NCBI RefSeq assembly: GCF_017874595.1
Contig: NZ_JAGILA010000001.1
Span: 620,001 to 684,000, forward strand
DNA: 64,000 nt
Direction of reading: 5' to 3'
Source of the DNA: Sinorhizobium kostiense
Lineage (GTDB): Bacteria; Pseudomonadota; Alphaproteobacteria; Rhizobiales; Rhizobiaceae
Each line of letters begins with the position of its first letter. The first letter of the stretch is position 1. Of this stretch, positions 28,828 through 37,913 are shown in pieces. The notes below the pieces were generated by a model. It ran no database searches and was not told the DNA's origin. It saw only the letters and a program-made list of their open reading frames with translations. The position numbers were made by a program, and so were the translations under genes.

Positions 28828-31800
28828 GGGTATTCGCCTCCTCGGGCAGCAACCGTTTCAGGAAGGCGTCGTAGCCGGCAAGATCGAAGGCCCGGACATA
28901 GGCACGCACAGCCTCGGCAAAGGGCTGATTCGCCGGATTCAGGGCAATCTCCGTCAGTTTCGCCTCGATTCCCCTGACGTAGCCGATTTCGCCGAGCTGA
29001 ATCAATTCCTTCACGTGATGGTCGCCGGGGCTGACGACTGCAGCGGCTTCCCCTCTGGGAGCGGTCTCCCTGGCATCATCTTCATAAATCCATTCGAGCT
29101 TGAGGTGGATCGCCAGCTTGTCGGTGAGCTGGCGGACGCCGAAGGGCTTGGCGAGCGTGTCGTTATGTCCGCCGAGGCCCGCAGCCGAGCCGTCGCCGAT
29201 ATTGGCCGAAAGCATGATCGCCGGAGCCGTCTGTCCTGCTTCGCGAAGCCGCGTCACCAGCTCCCAGCCGTTCATGCCGGGCATGGAGATGTCGATCAGG
29301 AACAGGTCCGGCTTCGCTGACTGAACGAGCAGCAGGCACTCGGCGCCGCTTGCCGCCACAAGCACGGTGAAGTCAAGCGGTGCGAGAACCTCGCGCATCA
29401 GGGCGCGATGGTCTTCATTGTCATCGACGACGAGGACGGTGCGGCGCGGCCCCTTGTAGGACCTGATCTTGCGCACCGGATTCTTGAGTGCCTCCGGCCG
29501 ATCGACGGCCGACAGCATCAGGCGGACCTTGAAGGCCGTGCCCGTGTCTTTCTCGCTGGTCACGGAGATCTCGCCGCCGAGCGTCTGGGTGAGGAGGCGG
29601 GTGATCGTCAGGCCGAGGCCGAGCCCCGGCATGCGATGTTCCGCGTCGCCGCGCTGGAAGGGCTCGAAGATCCGCGGCAGGTCCTTCTCGCTGATGCCGC
29701 GGCCGCTGTCCTCGATGATGAACGTCGCCACCTGGCTTCGATAGGCGACATCGAAGCGGATCCGGCCATGTTCGGTGAATTTCAGCGCGTTCGAAAGCAG
29801 GTTGACGAGTATCTGCCTCAGCCGCTTTTCGTCCGTGCGCACATATTGCGACAGCGAACTCGCGCGACTGTGTTCGAAGGCGATGCCCTTGGCCTGCGCC
29901 TGCGGGCGGAACATGTCGACGATCTGGTCGAGGAAATCGTGGATGTTGATCTCGTTCGAATAGACCTGCAGCTTGCCGGCCTCGATTTTCGAGATGTCCA
30001 GCAGGCCGTCGATCAGACCGGAGAGATGGTCGGCGCTGCGCCTTATCGCCTTGATCGCCCCTTGGCGCGTGGGCGGGATCGTCTCGTCGCGCTCGAGGAT
30101 CTGCGCGTAACCGAGCACGGCGTTGAGCGGCGTGCGCAATTCGTGGCTGAGCCCCACGACATAGCGGCTCTTGGCGCGGTTTGCCGCCTCCGCCGTTTCC
30201 TTGGCGTTCTGCAGGGCCTGATCGGTCTTCTTGTGAGCCGCGATCTCCTTGAGGAGCAGGGTGTTCTGGCGTGAGGATTCCTCTTCGGCCACGACGCGGC
30301 TGTCATGCGCCAGCACGTAGAACCACGATACGACGCCGGCGACGATCGCAAAGACGAAGAAGACGATCGCGATCGTCCGCTCGACCACTTCGGCAGTCTC
30401 GGGCGAGGCAGCGGTCGTCTGGTGGGCGATCATCGCCAGGATGATGCCGATACCGGTGATCGACAGGACCGCCGAGACCGCGTAGCGGCCAAGCCGTGTC
30501 GCGAGTTTCGAGACGACCGCTTGCGGCAGCAGCGTCTTCGCCACCGTGGCGATCTGCGTGTTCAGCCGCGCCCCGGGCTTGCACATGTCGTGACAGCGGC
30601 TGTCGAGCGAACAGCAGAGCGAGCAGATTGGCGCGGCATAGGCCGGGCACCAGGCCATGTCTTCCGGCTCGAACGGGTGCTCGCAGATCGAGCAGGTGAT
30701 CTCGCTTTCGCGAAACCAGCTCTTGCGCGGCTTGCGGGCGAGATAGAACTTGCCTTCCGTCCACCAGGCGAGGAGCGGTGAAACGATAAAGGCGGTGACA
30801 AGCGCGATATAGGGTGCGAGCGAGGCGGCAACGGAGCCTATTGCGCCGAAATGCGCGAACAGCGCGAGAAGCGCCGACATACCCATGGTGCCGATGCCGA
30901 CGGGATTGATGTCGTAGAGATGGGCGCGCTTGAACTCGATGCCGGGCGGTGCCAAGCCCAGCGGCTTGTTGACGAAGAGATCGGCCGAGATCGTACAAAG
31001 CCAAGCCATGGCGACGATCGAGAAAACGCCGAGCGTTTCTTCCAAAAGCCGGTAGATGCCGAGCTCCATCAGGAGGAGTGCGATCGCCACGTTGAAGACC
31101 AGCCAGATGACGCGGCCGGGATGGCTGTGGGTCAGCCGCGAGAAGAAGTTCGACCAGGCGAGCGACCCGGCATAGGCGTTCATCACGTTGATCTTCAGCT
31201 GCGAGACGACGACGAAGGCGACCATCAGCAGGAGGGCGCCCGTCTCCGACGGGAGGATATAGCCGAAGGCAGTGTAGTACATCTGCGCCGGATCGGCGGC
31301 CCGGGTCGATGGTACGCCGGCGCTGAGCGCCAGCACGACCAGAAAGGAGCCGGCGAGCAGCTTTGGGGCGCCGACGATCACCCAGCCGGAACCGGCGAGG
31401 AAAATGGCGATGCGGTGGTGCAGTTTGCGCTGGCCGTCGGGTGGCAGGAAGCGCAGGAAGTCCACCTGCTCGCCGATCTGCGCCGTCAGTGCGAAGATCA
31501 CCGCGGAGGCCGCGCCGAATTCGACGAGGCCGAAGGGCGCAACGGTGCCCGGCGGGCCCGAGGCATGGTGGATGCCCGCATAGGAAAGCCACAGCCCCAC
31601 CTTCTCCCAGTCGGCGAACGCGATGAAGACGAAGGGCAGGATGTTGAGCACGATCCAGAAGGGTTGGGTGACGAGCTGAAACTTGCTGATCAGCCGCACG
31701 CCATGGGTGACGAGCGGGATGACCAGGACGGCGCTGACGATGTAGCCGATCCAGAGCGGTATGCCGAGGGCGAGCTCCAGCGCCCCGGACATGATCGATG

Positions 31801-32200
31801 CCTCGATCGCGAAAAGGATGAAGGTGAAGCTTGCATAGACCAGAGACGTTATCGTCGATCCGATATAGCCGAAGCTCGCGCCGCGCGTCAGCAGGTCGAT
31901 ATCGACGCCGTGGCGGATGGCATAGCGGCTGATCGGCAGGCCGACGAGAAGGATCATCAGGCTGGCGACGAGAATGGCGACGATCGCGTTCGTCGTGCCG
32001 TAGGACAAGGTAATGGCGCCGCCGATCGCCTCCAGCGCCAGGAAGGAGATGGCGCCGATCGCCGTTTGCGAGATGCGCTCCGAGGAGAAGCGCCGCGCGC
32101 TCTTGGCGGTGAAGCGCAGGGCGTAGTCCTCGAGCGTCTGGTTGGCGACCCAGCGGTTATATTCTCGTCGAACGGGAATGATGCGCTGGCGTGCCGCCAT
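28820..32200 (-). CDS. Chimeric NCS1-permease / hybrid histidine kinase
   Basis: 1126 aa. Residues about 1-490 are a multi-spanning NCS1-like (purine-cytosine permease family) transporter domain (ALRFTAKSARRFSSERISQ; GASFGYIGSTITSLVYASF; INVMNAYAGSLAWSNFF). Residues about 501-540 hold eight or more cysteines (CSICEHPFEPEDMAWCP, then ICSLCCSLDSRCHDMC), a likely metal-binding linker. Two further helices precede a coiled coil, HisKA with H685 (LSHELRTPLNAVLGY), HATPase (LVNLLSNALKF, GLGLGLTI) and a receiver with D970 (LFLIDISMPGMNGW). A short conserved tail of unknown type ends the protein. Start ATG 32200 has GAGGCACC upstream. It should sense, or couple to transport of, a nitrogenous compound; this is inference. 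Confidence 0.9.
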   Translation of the reverse strand: MAARQRIIPVRREYNRWVANQTLEDYALRFTAKSARRFSSERISQTAIGAISFLALEAIGGAITLSYGTTNAIVAILVASLMILLVGLPISRYAIRHGVDIDLLTRGASFGYIGSTITSLVYASFTFILFAIEASIMSGALELALGIPLWIGYIVSAVLVIPLVTHGVRLISKFQLVTQPFWIVLNILPFVFIAFADWEKVGLWLSYAGIHHASGPPGTVAPFGLVEFGAASAVIFALTAQIGEQVDFLRFLPPDGQRKLHHRIAIFLAGSGWVIVGAPKLLAGSFLVVLALSAGVPSTRAADPAQMYYTAFGYILPSETGALLLMVAFVVVSQLKINVMNAYAGSLAWSNFFSRLTHSHPGRVIWLVFNVAIALLLMELGIYRLLEETLGVFSIVAMAWLCTISADLFVNKPLGLAPPGIEFKRAHLYDINPVGIGTMGMSALLALFAHFGAIGSVAASLAPYIALVTAFIVSPLLAWWTEGKFYLARKPRKSWFRESEITCSICEHPFEPEDMAWCPAYAAPICSLCCSLDSRCHDMCKPGARLNTQIATVAKTLLPQAVVSKLATRLGRYAVSAVLSITGIGIILAMIAHQTTAASPETAEVVERTIAIVFFVFAIVAGVVSWFYVLAHDSRVVAEEESSRQNTLLLKEIAAHKKTDQALQNAKETAEAANRAKSRYVVGLSHELRTPLNAVLGYAQILERDETIPPTRQGAIKAIRRSADHLSGLIDGLLDISKIEAGKLQVYSNEINIHDFLDQIVDMFRPQAQAKGIAFEHSRASSLSQYVRTDEKRLRQILVNLLSNALKFTEHGRIRFDVAYRSQVATFIIEDSGRGISEKDLPRIFEPFQRGDAEHRMPGLGLGLTITRLLTQTLGGEISVTSEKDTGTAFKVRLMLSAVDRPEALKNPVRKIRSYKGPRRTVLVVDDNEDHRALMREVLAPLDFTVLVAASGAECLLLVQSAKPDLFLIDISMPGMNGWELVTRLREAGQTAPAIMLSANIGDGSAAGLGGHNDTLAKPFGVRQLTDKLAIHLKLEWIYEDDARETAPRGEAAAVVSPGDHHVKELIQLGEIGYVRGIEAKLTEIALNPANQPFAEAVRAYVRAFDLAGYDAFLKRLLPEEANTRG

Positions 32201-32370
32201 GGTGCCTCGTTTCTCTTAGCCTGCCGCTCTTGGTAACACAGCCGCGCAACGGACGAAATTGCTGCATCGCAGAAAATGCTTCCATCAATCAGGCGCGTCC
32301 GGCCGAGACGCCGGAACCTAATCGGCATTCCAAGGTTGATCCCCGCAACCGATGTGTCGAGGAGGTCAAA

Positions 32371-32520
32371 ATGGCTACGAACGCGAAGGACGGTAAGGCG
32401 GGAAAAAATTCAAAAGGTGAGCATGGCGGCAACCGCGCGGGGGATCAGACGAAAAAGGATGACAAGCCCAAGAAGAGCAGTCAGGCGGCTGGCAAGGATC
32501 CCCACAGGGACAGCAAATGA
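32371..32520 (+). CDS. Small Lys-rich hydrophilic protein, function unknown
   Basis: 49 aa from ATG 32371, with GGAGG 6 nt upstream. Composition is Lys/Asp/Gly/Asn-rich (KNSKGEHGGNRAGDQTKKDD), with no hydrophobic segment. It resembles the 61-aa protein at 10869-11054 in style. It is divergent from the permease-kinase and 141 bp upstream of ackA. No named family recognised. Confidence 0.6.
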   Translation: MATNAKDGKAGKNSKGEHGGNRAGDQTKKDDKPKKSSQAAGKDPHRDSK

Positions 32521-32661
32521 ACCGATGTGCGGGTTGCAGCTGCGGAGACGCACAGGCAGAAAGATGACCGCCACGCTGAATGTTTGCCGTTTGACCGGCG
32601 TCAAGATCGCTGACGGCAATGGAGGGTAAACTCGCGCCATCAGAATAGAGGAGCGAATTCC

Positions 32662-33858
32662 ATGGAAGCCGATCGGGCAATCCTGATCTTGAATGGCGGC
32701 TCCTCCAGCCTCAAGTTTGCAGTTTGCGAGGGCGCTCCTAATGGCGCCCAGATGCTTCGCGGTCAGTTCGAGCGCCTCTCGACCTCCAGGCCATGCTTTG
32801 TCGTCAGGGAAGACGATCAGGAGAGCCGGCGTGAGATTGGCGCGCAGGATCACGGGGCGGCGACGCGCTTTCTGCTCGACTGGCTTGAGGAGCGCCTAGG
32901 CCTTGCATCGATCGCGGCCGTCGGGCATCGGGTCGTGCATGGCGGTTCGAAATATCAGACCCCCCGGCTGATCGACGCGGCGATGATCGCGGACCTGCGT
33001 CGGCTTTCCCGCTTCGCGCCGAAGCATCTCCCGGCGGAGATCGACGTCATTTCTGTTTGCAGGGAGCGCATCGATGGCGTGCCCCAGGTCGCCTGTTTCG
33101 ACACTGCCTTCCACCGAGACATGCCGGCGGTCGCACGGATACTTCCGATCCCGCGCCGCTTCAAGGCGGAGGGTGTGGTGCGATACGGCTTCCACGGCAT
33201 CTCCTACGCCCATGTACTGGAAGTCCTGCGTCGTGAGGTGGGGGCAGGGGTGGCGGAGCGCCGGCTGATCTTTGCCCATCTCGGCAATGGTGCGAGCCTC
33301 GTCGCGGTGAAAGACGGCAGGAGCATCGACACGACGATGGGGTTCACGCCCGCGGCGGGTATTCCGATGAGCACACGTTGCGGCGATCTCGATCCCGGCG
33401 TTCTTCTCTATCTCGTCCAAAACGCAAGCGTCGACATGCAAGGTTTCGAGCGCATCGTCAATCAGGAGTCCGGTCTTCTCGGGATTTCCGAAACCAGCGG
33501 CGATCTGCGCGATCTCCTCGAGCGCGAGAAAGCCGACGAGAGGGCGGCCGAGGCGGTGGCGCTCTTCTGCTACAGCATCAGGAAGCAGATCGGCGCCTAT
33601 GCGGCAGCCCTCGGCGGGCTCGACATGCTGGTCTTCACCGGCGGCATCGGCGAGAACGCGCCTGAAATCCGCAGCCGGATCTGCGAGGGGCTCGGATTTC
33701 TCGGCATCGAGCTCGACCCCGCGCGCAACACTTCCGCCACGCCCGTAATCTCGATGGCCGGCGCCCGCGTCGAGGTCCGGGTGATCGCGGCGGACGAAGA
33801 GTCGGTCATCGCGAGCGCCGTTACCGAGATCCTCAGCAAGCAGGAGTCCGCCCGATGA
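32662..33858 (+). CDS. ackA: Acetate kinase AckA
   Basis: 398 aa, start ATG 32662 with GAGGAG upstream. It interconverts acetyl phosphate plus ADP with acetate plus ATP. Motifs: [12 protein letters not shown] near the start, [12 protein letters not shown] near 87-98, [65 protein letters not shown] and [13 protein letters not shown]. It overlaps xfp by 4 nt (ATGA), so the two form an operon in which phosphoketolase makes acetyl phosphate and AckA recovers ATP. Confidence 0.95.
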   Translation: MEADRAILILNGGSSSLKFAVCEGAPNGAQMLRGQFERLSTSRPCFVVREDDQESRREIGAQDHGAATRFLLDWLEERLGLASIAAVGHRVVHGGSKYQTPRLIDAAMIADLRRLSRFAPKHLPAEIDVISVCRERIDGVPQVACFDTAFHRDMPAVARILPIPRRFKAEGVVRYGFHGISYAHVLEVLRREVGAGVAERRLIFAHLGNGASLVAVKDGRSIDTTMGFTPAAGIPMSTRCGDLDPGVLLYLVQNASVDMQGFERIVNQESGLLGISETSGDLRDLLEREKADERAAEAVALFCYSIRKQIGAYAAALGGLDMLVFTGGIGENAPEIRSRICEGLGFLGIELDPARNTSATPVISMAGARVEVRVIAADEESVIASAVTEILSKQESAR

Positions 33859-36218
33859 CCGATCCCCTGTCGCCCGACCTTCTGGAGCGGATGGACGCCT
33901 ATTGGCGCGCCGCCAATTATCTCTCGGTCGGCCAGATTTATCTTCGCGATAACCCGCTACTGAAACTCAAGTTGACGCTCGCACATGTCAAGCCGCGGCT
34001 GCTCGGCCACTGGGGCACGACGCCGGGTCTGAATTTCCTCTATGTCCACCTTAATCGGCTGATCCAGGCGCACGATCTGAACATGATCTATGTCACCGGT
34101 CCGGGGCATGGCGGCCCGGGCCTTGTGGCAAACACCTATCTCGAGGGAACCTATCCCGAGCTCTATCCGGAGATTGGCGAGGACGAGGCAGGTCTTAAGA
34201 AGCTCTTCACGCAATTTTCCTATCCGGGAGGAATCCCGAGCCATGTGGCGGCCGAGGTGCCGGGTTCGATCAACGAAGGCGGCGAACTCGGCTACTCGCT
34301 CATGCATGCCTATGGCGCGGTGTTCGACAATCCCGACCTGATCGCTGCCTGCGTCGTCGGTGACGGCGAGGCCGAGACGGGTGCGCTCGCGACGAGCTGG
34401 CACTCGAACAAATTCCTCAACCCGGCACGGGACGGAGCCGTTCTCCCGATCCTCCATCTCAACGGCTACAAGATCGCGAATCCGACAGTTCTCGCCCGCA
34501 TCAGCCATGAGGAGCTGGAGGCGCTTTTCAGGGGCTATGGCTACGAACCGCTGTTCGTCGGGGGCGCGGATCCGCGGCAGATGCATCGGGATATGGCGGC
34601 AGCGCTCGATAACGCCTATCACCGGATCGCCGATATCCAGCGCGAGGCGCGCAGCGTCTCATCCTCCGGCCGCCCCGCCTGGCCGATGATCGTCTTTCGC
34701 TCGCCGAAAGGCTGGACGGGTCCGCGCGAGGTCGACGGCAAGAAGACCGAGGATTCGTGGCGCTCGCATCAGGTGCCGCTCGCAAAGCTCGCGGAGGTGC
34801 CGGAGCATCTCGGGATCCTCGAAGACTGGCTGAAGAGCTATCGCCCCTCGGAGTTGTTCGACGAGCATGGCAGGCTCCGTGACGATCTCAAGGACCTTGC
34901 GCCGAAGGGCGAACGCCGCATGGGCGCAAACCCCCATGCGAATGGCGGGCTTCTCATCAAGGACTTGAACCTGCCGGACTTCCGCAAGTACGCGGTGGCA
35001 TTCGATCAGTCAGGAACCCGGACCGCGGAATCGACGCGCATCGCCGGGCTCTACCTGCGCGATGTTCTGAAACTCAATTCGGATGACCGCAACTTCCGCA
35101 TCTTCGGCCCCGACGAAACCGAATCGAACCGGCTGTCGCCCGTCTTTGAGGCGACAAACCGGGCTTTCATGGGCGAGATCCTCGAGAGCGACGTGCAGCT
35201 GTCACCCGATGGCCGGGTGATGGAGGTGCTGAGCGAACATCTCTGCCAGGGCTGGCTGGAAGGCTACCTGCTGACGGGCCGGCACGGCTTCTTCTCGTGC
35301 TACGAGGCCTTCATCCACATTGTCGATTCGATGTTCAACCAACATGCGAAGTGGCTGAAAGTCTGCCGGGAAATCCCCTGGCGCCGGCCGATCGCCTCGC
35401 TTACCTACCTGCTGACCTCGCATGTCTGGCGGCAGGACCATAACGGCTTCTCGCATCAGGACCCCGGCTTCATCGACCATGTCGCCAACAAGAAGGCGGA
35501 CATCATCCGCGTCTATCTTCCGCCGGATGCCAACTCGCTGCTCTCGGTGGTCGATCATTGCCTCCGGAGCCGCGACTACATCAACGTGATCGTCGCGGGC
35601 AAGCAGCCGCAGTTGCAGTGGATGGACATCGACGCGGCCGTCGCGCACTGCCGGACCGGCCTTGGCATTTGGGAGTGGGCGTCCAATGACAAAGGCGATC
35701 CCGATGCGGTGGTTGCCTGCGCCGGCGACGTGCCGACGATGGAAGCGCTGGCGGCCGTGATGATCCTTAGAGAGGCGTTTCCGTCGCTCAGGCTGCGCGT
35801 CGTCAACGTCGTCGACCTCATGGCGCTGCAGGCCCCCAGCCAACATCCGCACGGCATTGCCGATGACGCCTTCGATCGGATGTTTACGACCGACAAGCCG
35901 GTGATCTTCGCCTATCACGGCTATCCCGCGCTCATTCACCGGCTGACCTATCGCCGCGCCAACCACGCCAACTTCCACGTCCACGGCTACCAGGAGGAGG
36001 GCACCACAACGACCCCCTTCGACATGGCCGTGCTCAACAGGCTCGACCGTTTCCATCTCGCCAAGGCTGTGGTCGAACGCGTGTCTTCACTCGCCGCCGC
36101 GCGGGAAGGGTTTGCCGGCTTTGTCGAAGGGAAGCTCGCCGAGCACGACGCCTATATCCGACAGAATGGTGAGGACCTGCCGGAAATACGGAACTGGCGC
36201 TGGCAGCCGACTGCCTGA
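33855..36218 (+). CDS. xfp: Xylulose-5-phosphate/fructose-6-phosphate phosphoketolase
   Basis: 787 aa, typical length. Thiamine-diphosphate enzyme that splits xylulose-5-P (and often fructose-6-P) with phosphate to acetyl phosphate plus glyceraldehyde-3-P (or erythrose-4-P). Family signatures are [29 protein letters not shown] near 80-89, [18 protein letters not shown], the diphosphate-binding [10 protein letters not shown] near 168-177, [12 protein letters not shown], and [16 protein letters not shown] near the C terminus. It is translationally coupled to ackA. Together they give a short route from pentoses to acetate/acetyl-CoA. Confidence 0.95.
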   Translation: MTDPLSPDLLERMDAYWRAANYLSVGQIYLRDNPLLKLKLTLAHVKPRLLGHWGTTPGLNFLYVHLNRLIQAHDLNMIYVTGPGHGGPGLVANTYLEGTYPELYPEIGEDEAGLKKLFTQFSYPGGIPSHVAAEVPGSINEGGELGYSLMHAYGAVFDNPDLIAACVVGDGEAETGALATSWHSNKFLNPARDGAVLPILHLNGYKIANPTVLARISHEELEALFRGYGYEPLFVGGADPRQMHRDMAAALDNAYHRIADIQREARSVSSSGRPAWPMIVFRSPKGWTGPREVDGKKTEDSWRSHQVPLAKLAEVPEHLGILEDWLKSYRPSELFDEHGRLRDDLKDLAPKGERRMGANPHANGGLLIKDLNLPDFRKYAVAFDQSGTRTAESTRIAGLYLRDVLKLNSDDRNFRIFGPDETESNRLSPVFEATNRAFMGEILESDVQLSPDGRVMEVLSEHLCQGWLEGYLLTGRHGFFSCYEAFIHIVDSMFNQHAKWLKVCREIPWRRPIASLTYLLTSHVWRQDHNGFSHQDPGFIDHVANKKADIIRVYLPPDANSLLSVVDHCLRSRDYINVIVAGKQPQLQWMDIDAAVAHCRTGLGIWEWASNDKGDPDAVVACAGDVPTMEALAAVMILREAFPSLRLRVVNVVDLMALQAPSQHPHGIADDAFDRMFTTDKPVIFAYHGYPALIHRLTYRRANHANFHVHGYQEEGTTTTPFDMAVLNRLDRFHLAKAVVERVSSLAAAREGFAGFVEGKLAEHDAYIRQNGEDLPEIRNWRWQPTA

Positions 36219-36307
36219 TCGGATCGACTTCCTTCTTCCCCCCGCCACCTACGTAGAATGACGTATGTGCAGTGCAGCGCCGACGTCGGATGATCGCTTC
36301 TGGGCAT

Positions 36308-36357
36308 GGAGCGGGATGCGAGCGGAAAACCGCTGCACACTTTTCCTATCCCGCTCC
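36308..36357. repeat. Nested palindromic rhizobial repeat upstream of urtA
   Basis: The outer arms GGAGCGGGAT (36308-36317) and ATCCCGCTCC (36348-36357) match perfectly and enclose AGCGG-AAAA-CCGCT and the tract CACACTTTTCCT. This sequence type (GCGGGATGCG...CACTTTTCCTATCCCGC) recurs between genes in many rhizobia. It lies in the 202-bp gap between xfp and urtA, where it could act as a terminator for ackA-xfp. Confidence 0.7.
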
Positions 36358-36420
36358 TGAGCAACGGCCAAGGAGAATGAACACTCCGTTGCGGCACCAG
36401 AACTAGAGGGGTTCAATCAG

Positions 36421-37710
36421 ATGACTATCAGGGCACGCGTCACCGGCGCATTCCTCGCTGCCGTTCTTTCGACGACCGCGTTCAACGGCGCCTTCGCCGA
36501 GGATACGATCAAGGTCGGCATCCTTCACTCGCTTTCCGGAACTATGGCGATTTCCGAGACGACGCTGAAAGACGCCATGCTGATGCTGATCGAGGAGCAG
36601 AACAAGAAGGGCGGTCTGCTCGGCAAGAAGCTCGAGGCGGTCGTCGTCGACCCGGCCTCCGATTGGCCGCTCTTTGCGGAGAAGGCGCGTGAGCTCGTCT
36701 CCGTCGACAAGGTCGCGGCGGTTTTCGGCTGCTGGACCTCGGTGTCGCGCAAATCCGTGCTGCCGGTCTTCGAGGAACTGAATTCGATCCTCTTCTATCC
36801 CGTCCAATACGAGGGTGAGGAAAGCCAGCGCAACGTCTTCTATACGGGTGCCGCTCCGAACCAGCAGGCGATTCCAGCCGTCGACTATCTGATGGAGAAC
36901 GAAGAAGTCGAGCGCTGGGTGCTCGCCGGCACCGACTATGTCTATCCGCGCACGACCAACAAGATCCTCGAGGCTTATCTGATCTCCAAGGGCGTCAAGC
37001 CCGAGGACATCATGATCAATTACACGCCCTTCGGCCATTCCGACTGGCAGACGATCGTCTCCGACGTCAAGAAGTTCGGCTCGGCCGGCAAGAAGACCGC
37101 GGTCGTGTCGACGATCAACGGTGACGCCAACGTGCCCTTTTACAAGGAACTCGCCAACCAGGGCGTCAAGGCGGAGGACATCCCGGTCGTTGCCTTCTCG
37201 GTCGGCGAGGAGGAGCTTGCCGGGCTCGACACGGGCCCGCTCGTCGGTCACCTCGCTGCCTGGAACTATTTCCAATCGGTCGACAATCCGGCAAATGCCG
37301 AATTCATCGAGACTTGGCAGGCTTTCACCAAGAACGACAAGCGGGTCACCAACGACCCGATGGAAGCCCATTATATCGGCTTCAACATGTGGCTGAAGGC
37401 GGTCGAGAAGGCCGGCACGACCGACACCGACGCCGTGCTCGACGCGATGATCGGCATCTCCGTGCCGAACCTCTCCGGCGGCTATTCGACCATGATGCCG
37501 AACCACCACATCACCAAGCCGGTGCTGATCGGCGAAATCCAGGCGGACGGCCAGTTCGAGACCGTCTGGGAGACGCCCGGCCTCGTCGTCGGCGACGAAT
37601 GGTCGGACTACCTGCCGGATTCGAAGGACCTGATCTCCGATTGGCGGGCGCCGATGTCCTGCGGCAACTTCAACATCGCTACCGGCAAGTGCGGCGGCAA
37701 GGGCTCCTGA
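36421..37710 (+). CDS. urtA: Urea ABC transporter substrate-binding protein UrtA
   Basis: 429 aa with a Sec signal peptide ending about residue 26 (...FNGAFA|ED). The mature part is a Leu/Ile/Val-binding-type fold with UrtA signatures: IKVGILHSLSGTMAISE, AAVFGCWTSVSRKSVLPVFE, LFYPVQYEGEESQ, YPRTTNKILEAYL and GHLAAWNYFQSV. It captures urea in the periplasm for UrtBCDE. Ribosome site AGAGGGG. The gap to urtB contains a small hairpin, which may allow more UrtA than permease to be made. No urease genes lie in the window. Confidence 0.95.
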   Translation: MTIRARVTGAFLAAVLSTTAFNGAFAEDTIKVGILHSLSGTMAISETTLKDAMLMLIEEQNKKGGLLGKKLEAVVVDPASDWPLFAEKARELVSVDKVAAVFGCWTSVSRKSVLPVFEELNSILFYPVQYEGEESQRNVFYTGAAPNQQAIPAVDYLMENEEVERWVLAGTDYVYPRTTNKILEAYLISKGVKPEDIMINYTPFGHSDWQTIVSDVKKFGSAGKKTAVVSTINGDANVPFYKELANQGVKAEDIPVVAFSVGEEELAGLDTGPLVGHLAAWNYFQSVDNPANAEFIETWQAFTKNDKRVTNDPMEAHYIGFNMWLKAVEKAGTTDTDAVLDAMIGISVPNLSGGYSTMMPNHHITKPVLIGEIQADGQFETVWETPGLVVGDEWSDYLPDSKDLISDWRAPMSCGNFNIATGKCGGKGS

Positions 37711-37758
37711 TGCGCGGGTCATGCCGGGTATTCATGACGAAAGACATGTTCCAGGGGG

Positions 37759-37780
37759 CGACCGGCATTCCGGTCGCTTC
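37759..37780 (+). terminator. Small hairpin between urtA and urtB (possible attenuator)
   Basis: GCGACCGG-CATT-CCGGTCGC is followed by TTCC only, so it is a weak terminator at best. Such hairpins after binding-protein genes often set higher expression of the first gene. The rest of the 203-bp gap (37711-37913) shows no gene. Confidence 0.45.
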
Positions 37781-37913
37781 CTGAGCGGCAATTTTCCATG
37801 ACGAAACGATAGCGCGGAATACCTCCGTCCGAAGGCGCATTTCGGGCGGAGGACTGAAGCGAAGGCCGCAGACGATCGGGCGACGCGACGAGGCGAACCA
37901 AAACGAGAGGCGA

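Noticed and set aside
30851-32236. 461-aa plus-strand frame opposite the permease-kinase
   Set aside because: Asp/Glu/Arg-rich shadow of the membrane domain, no motif.
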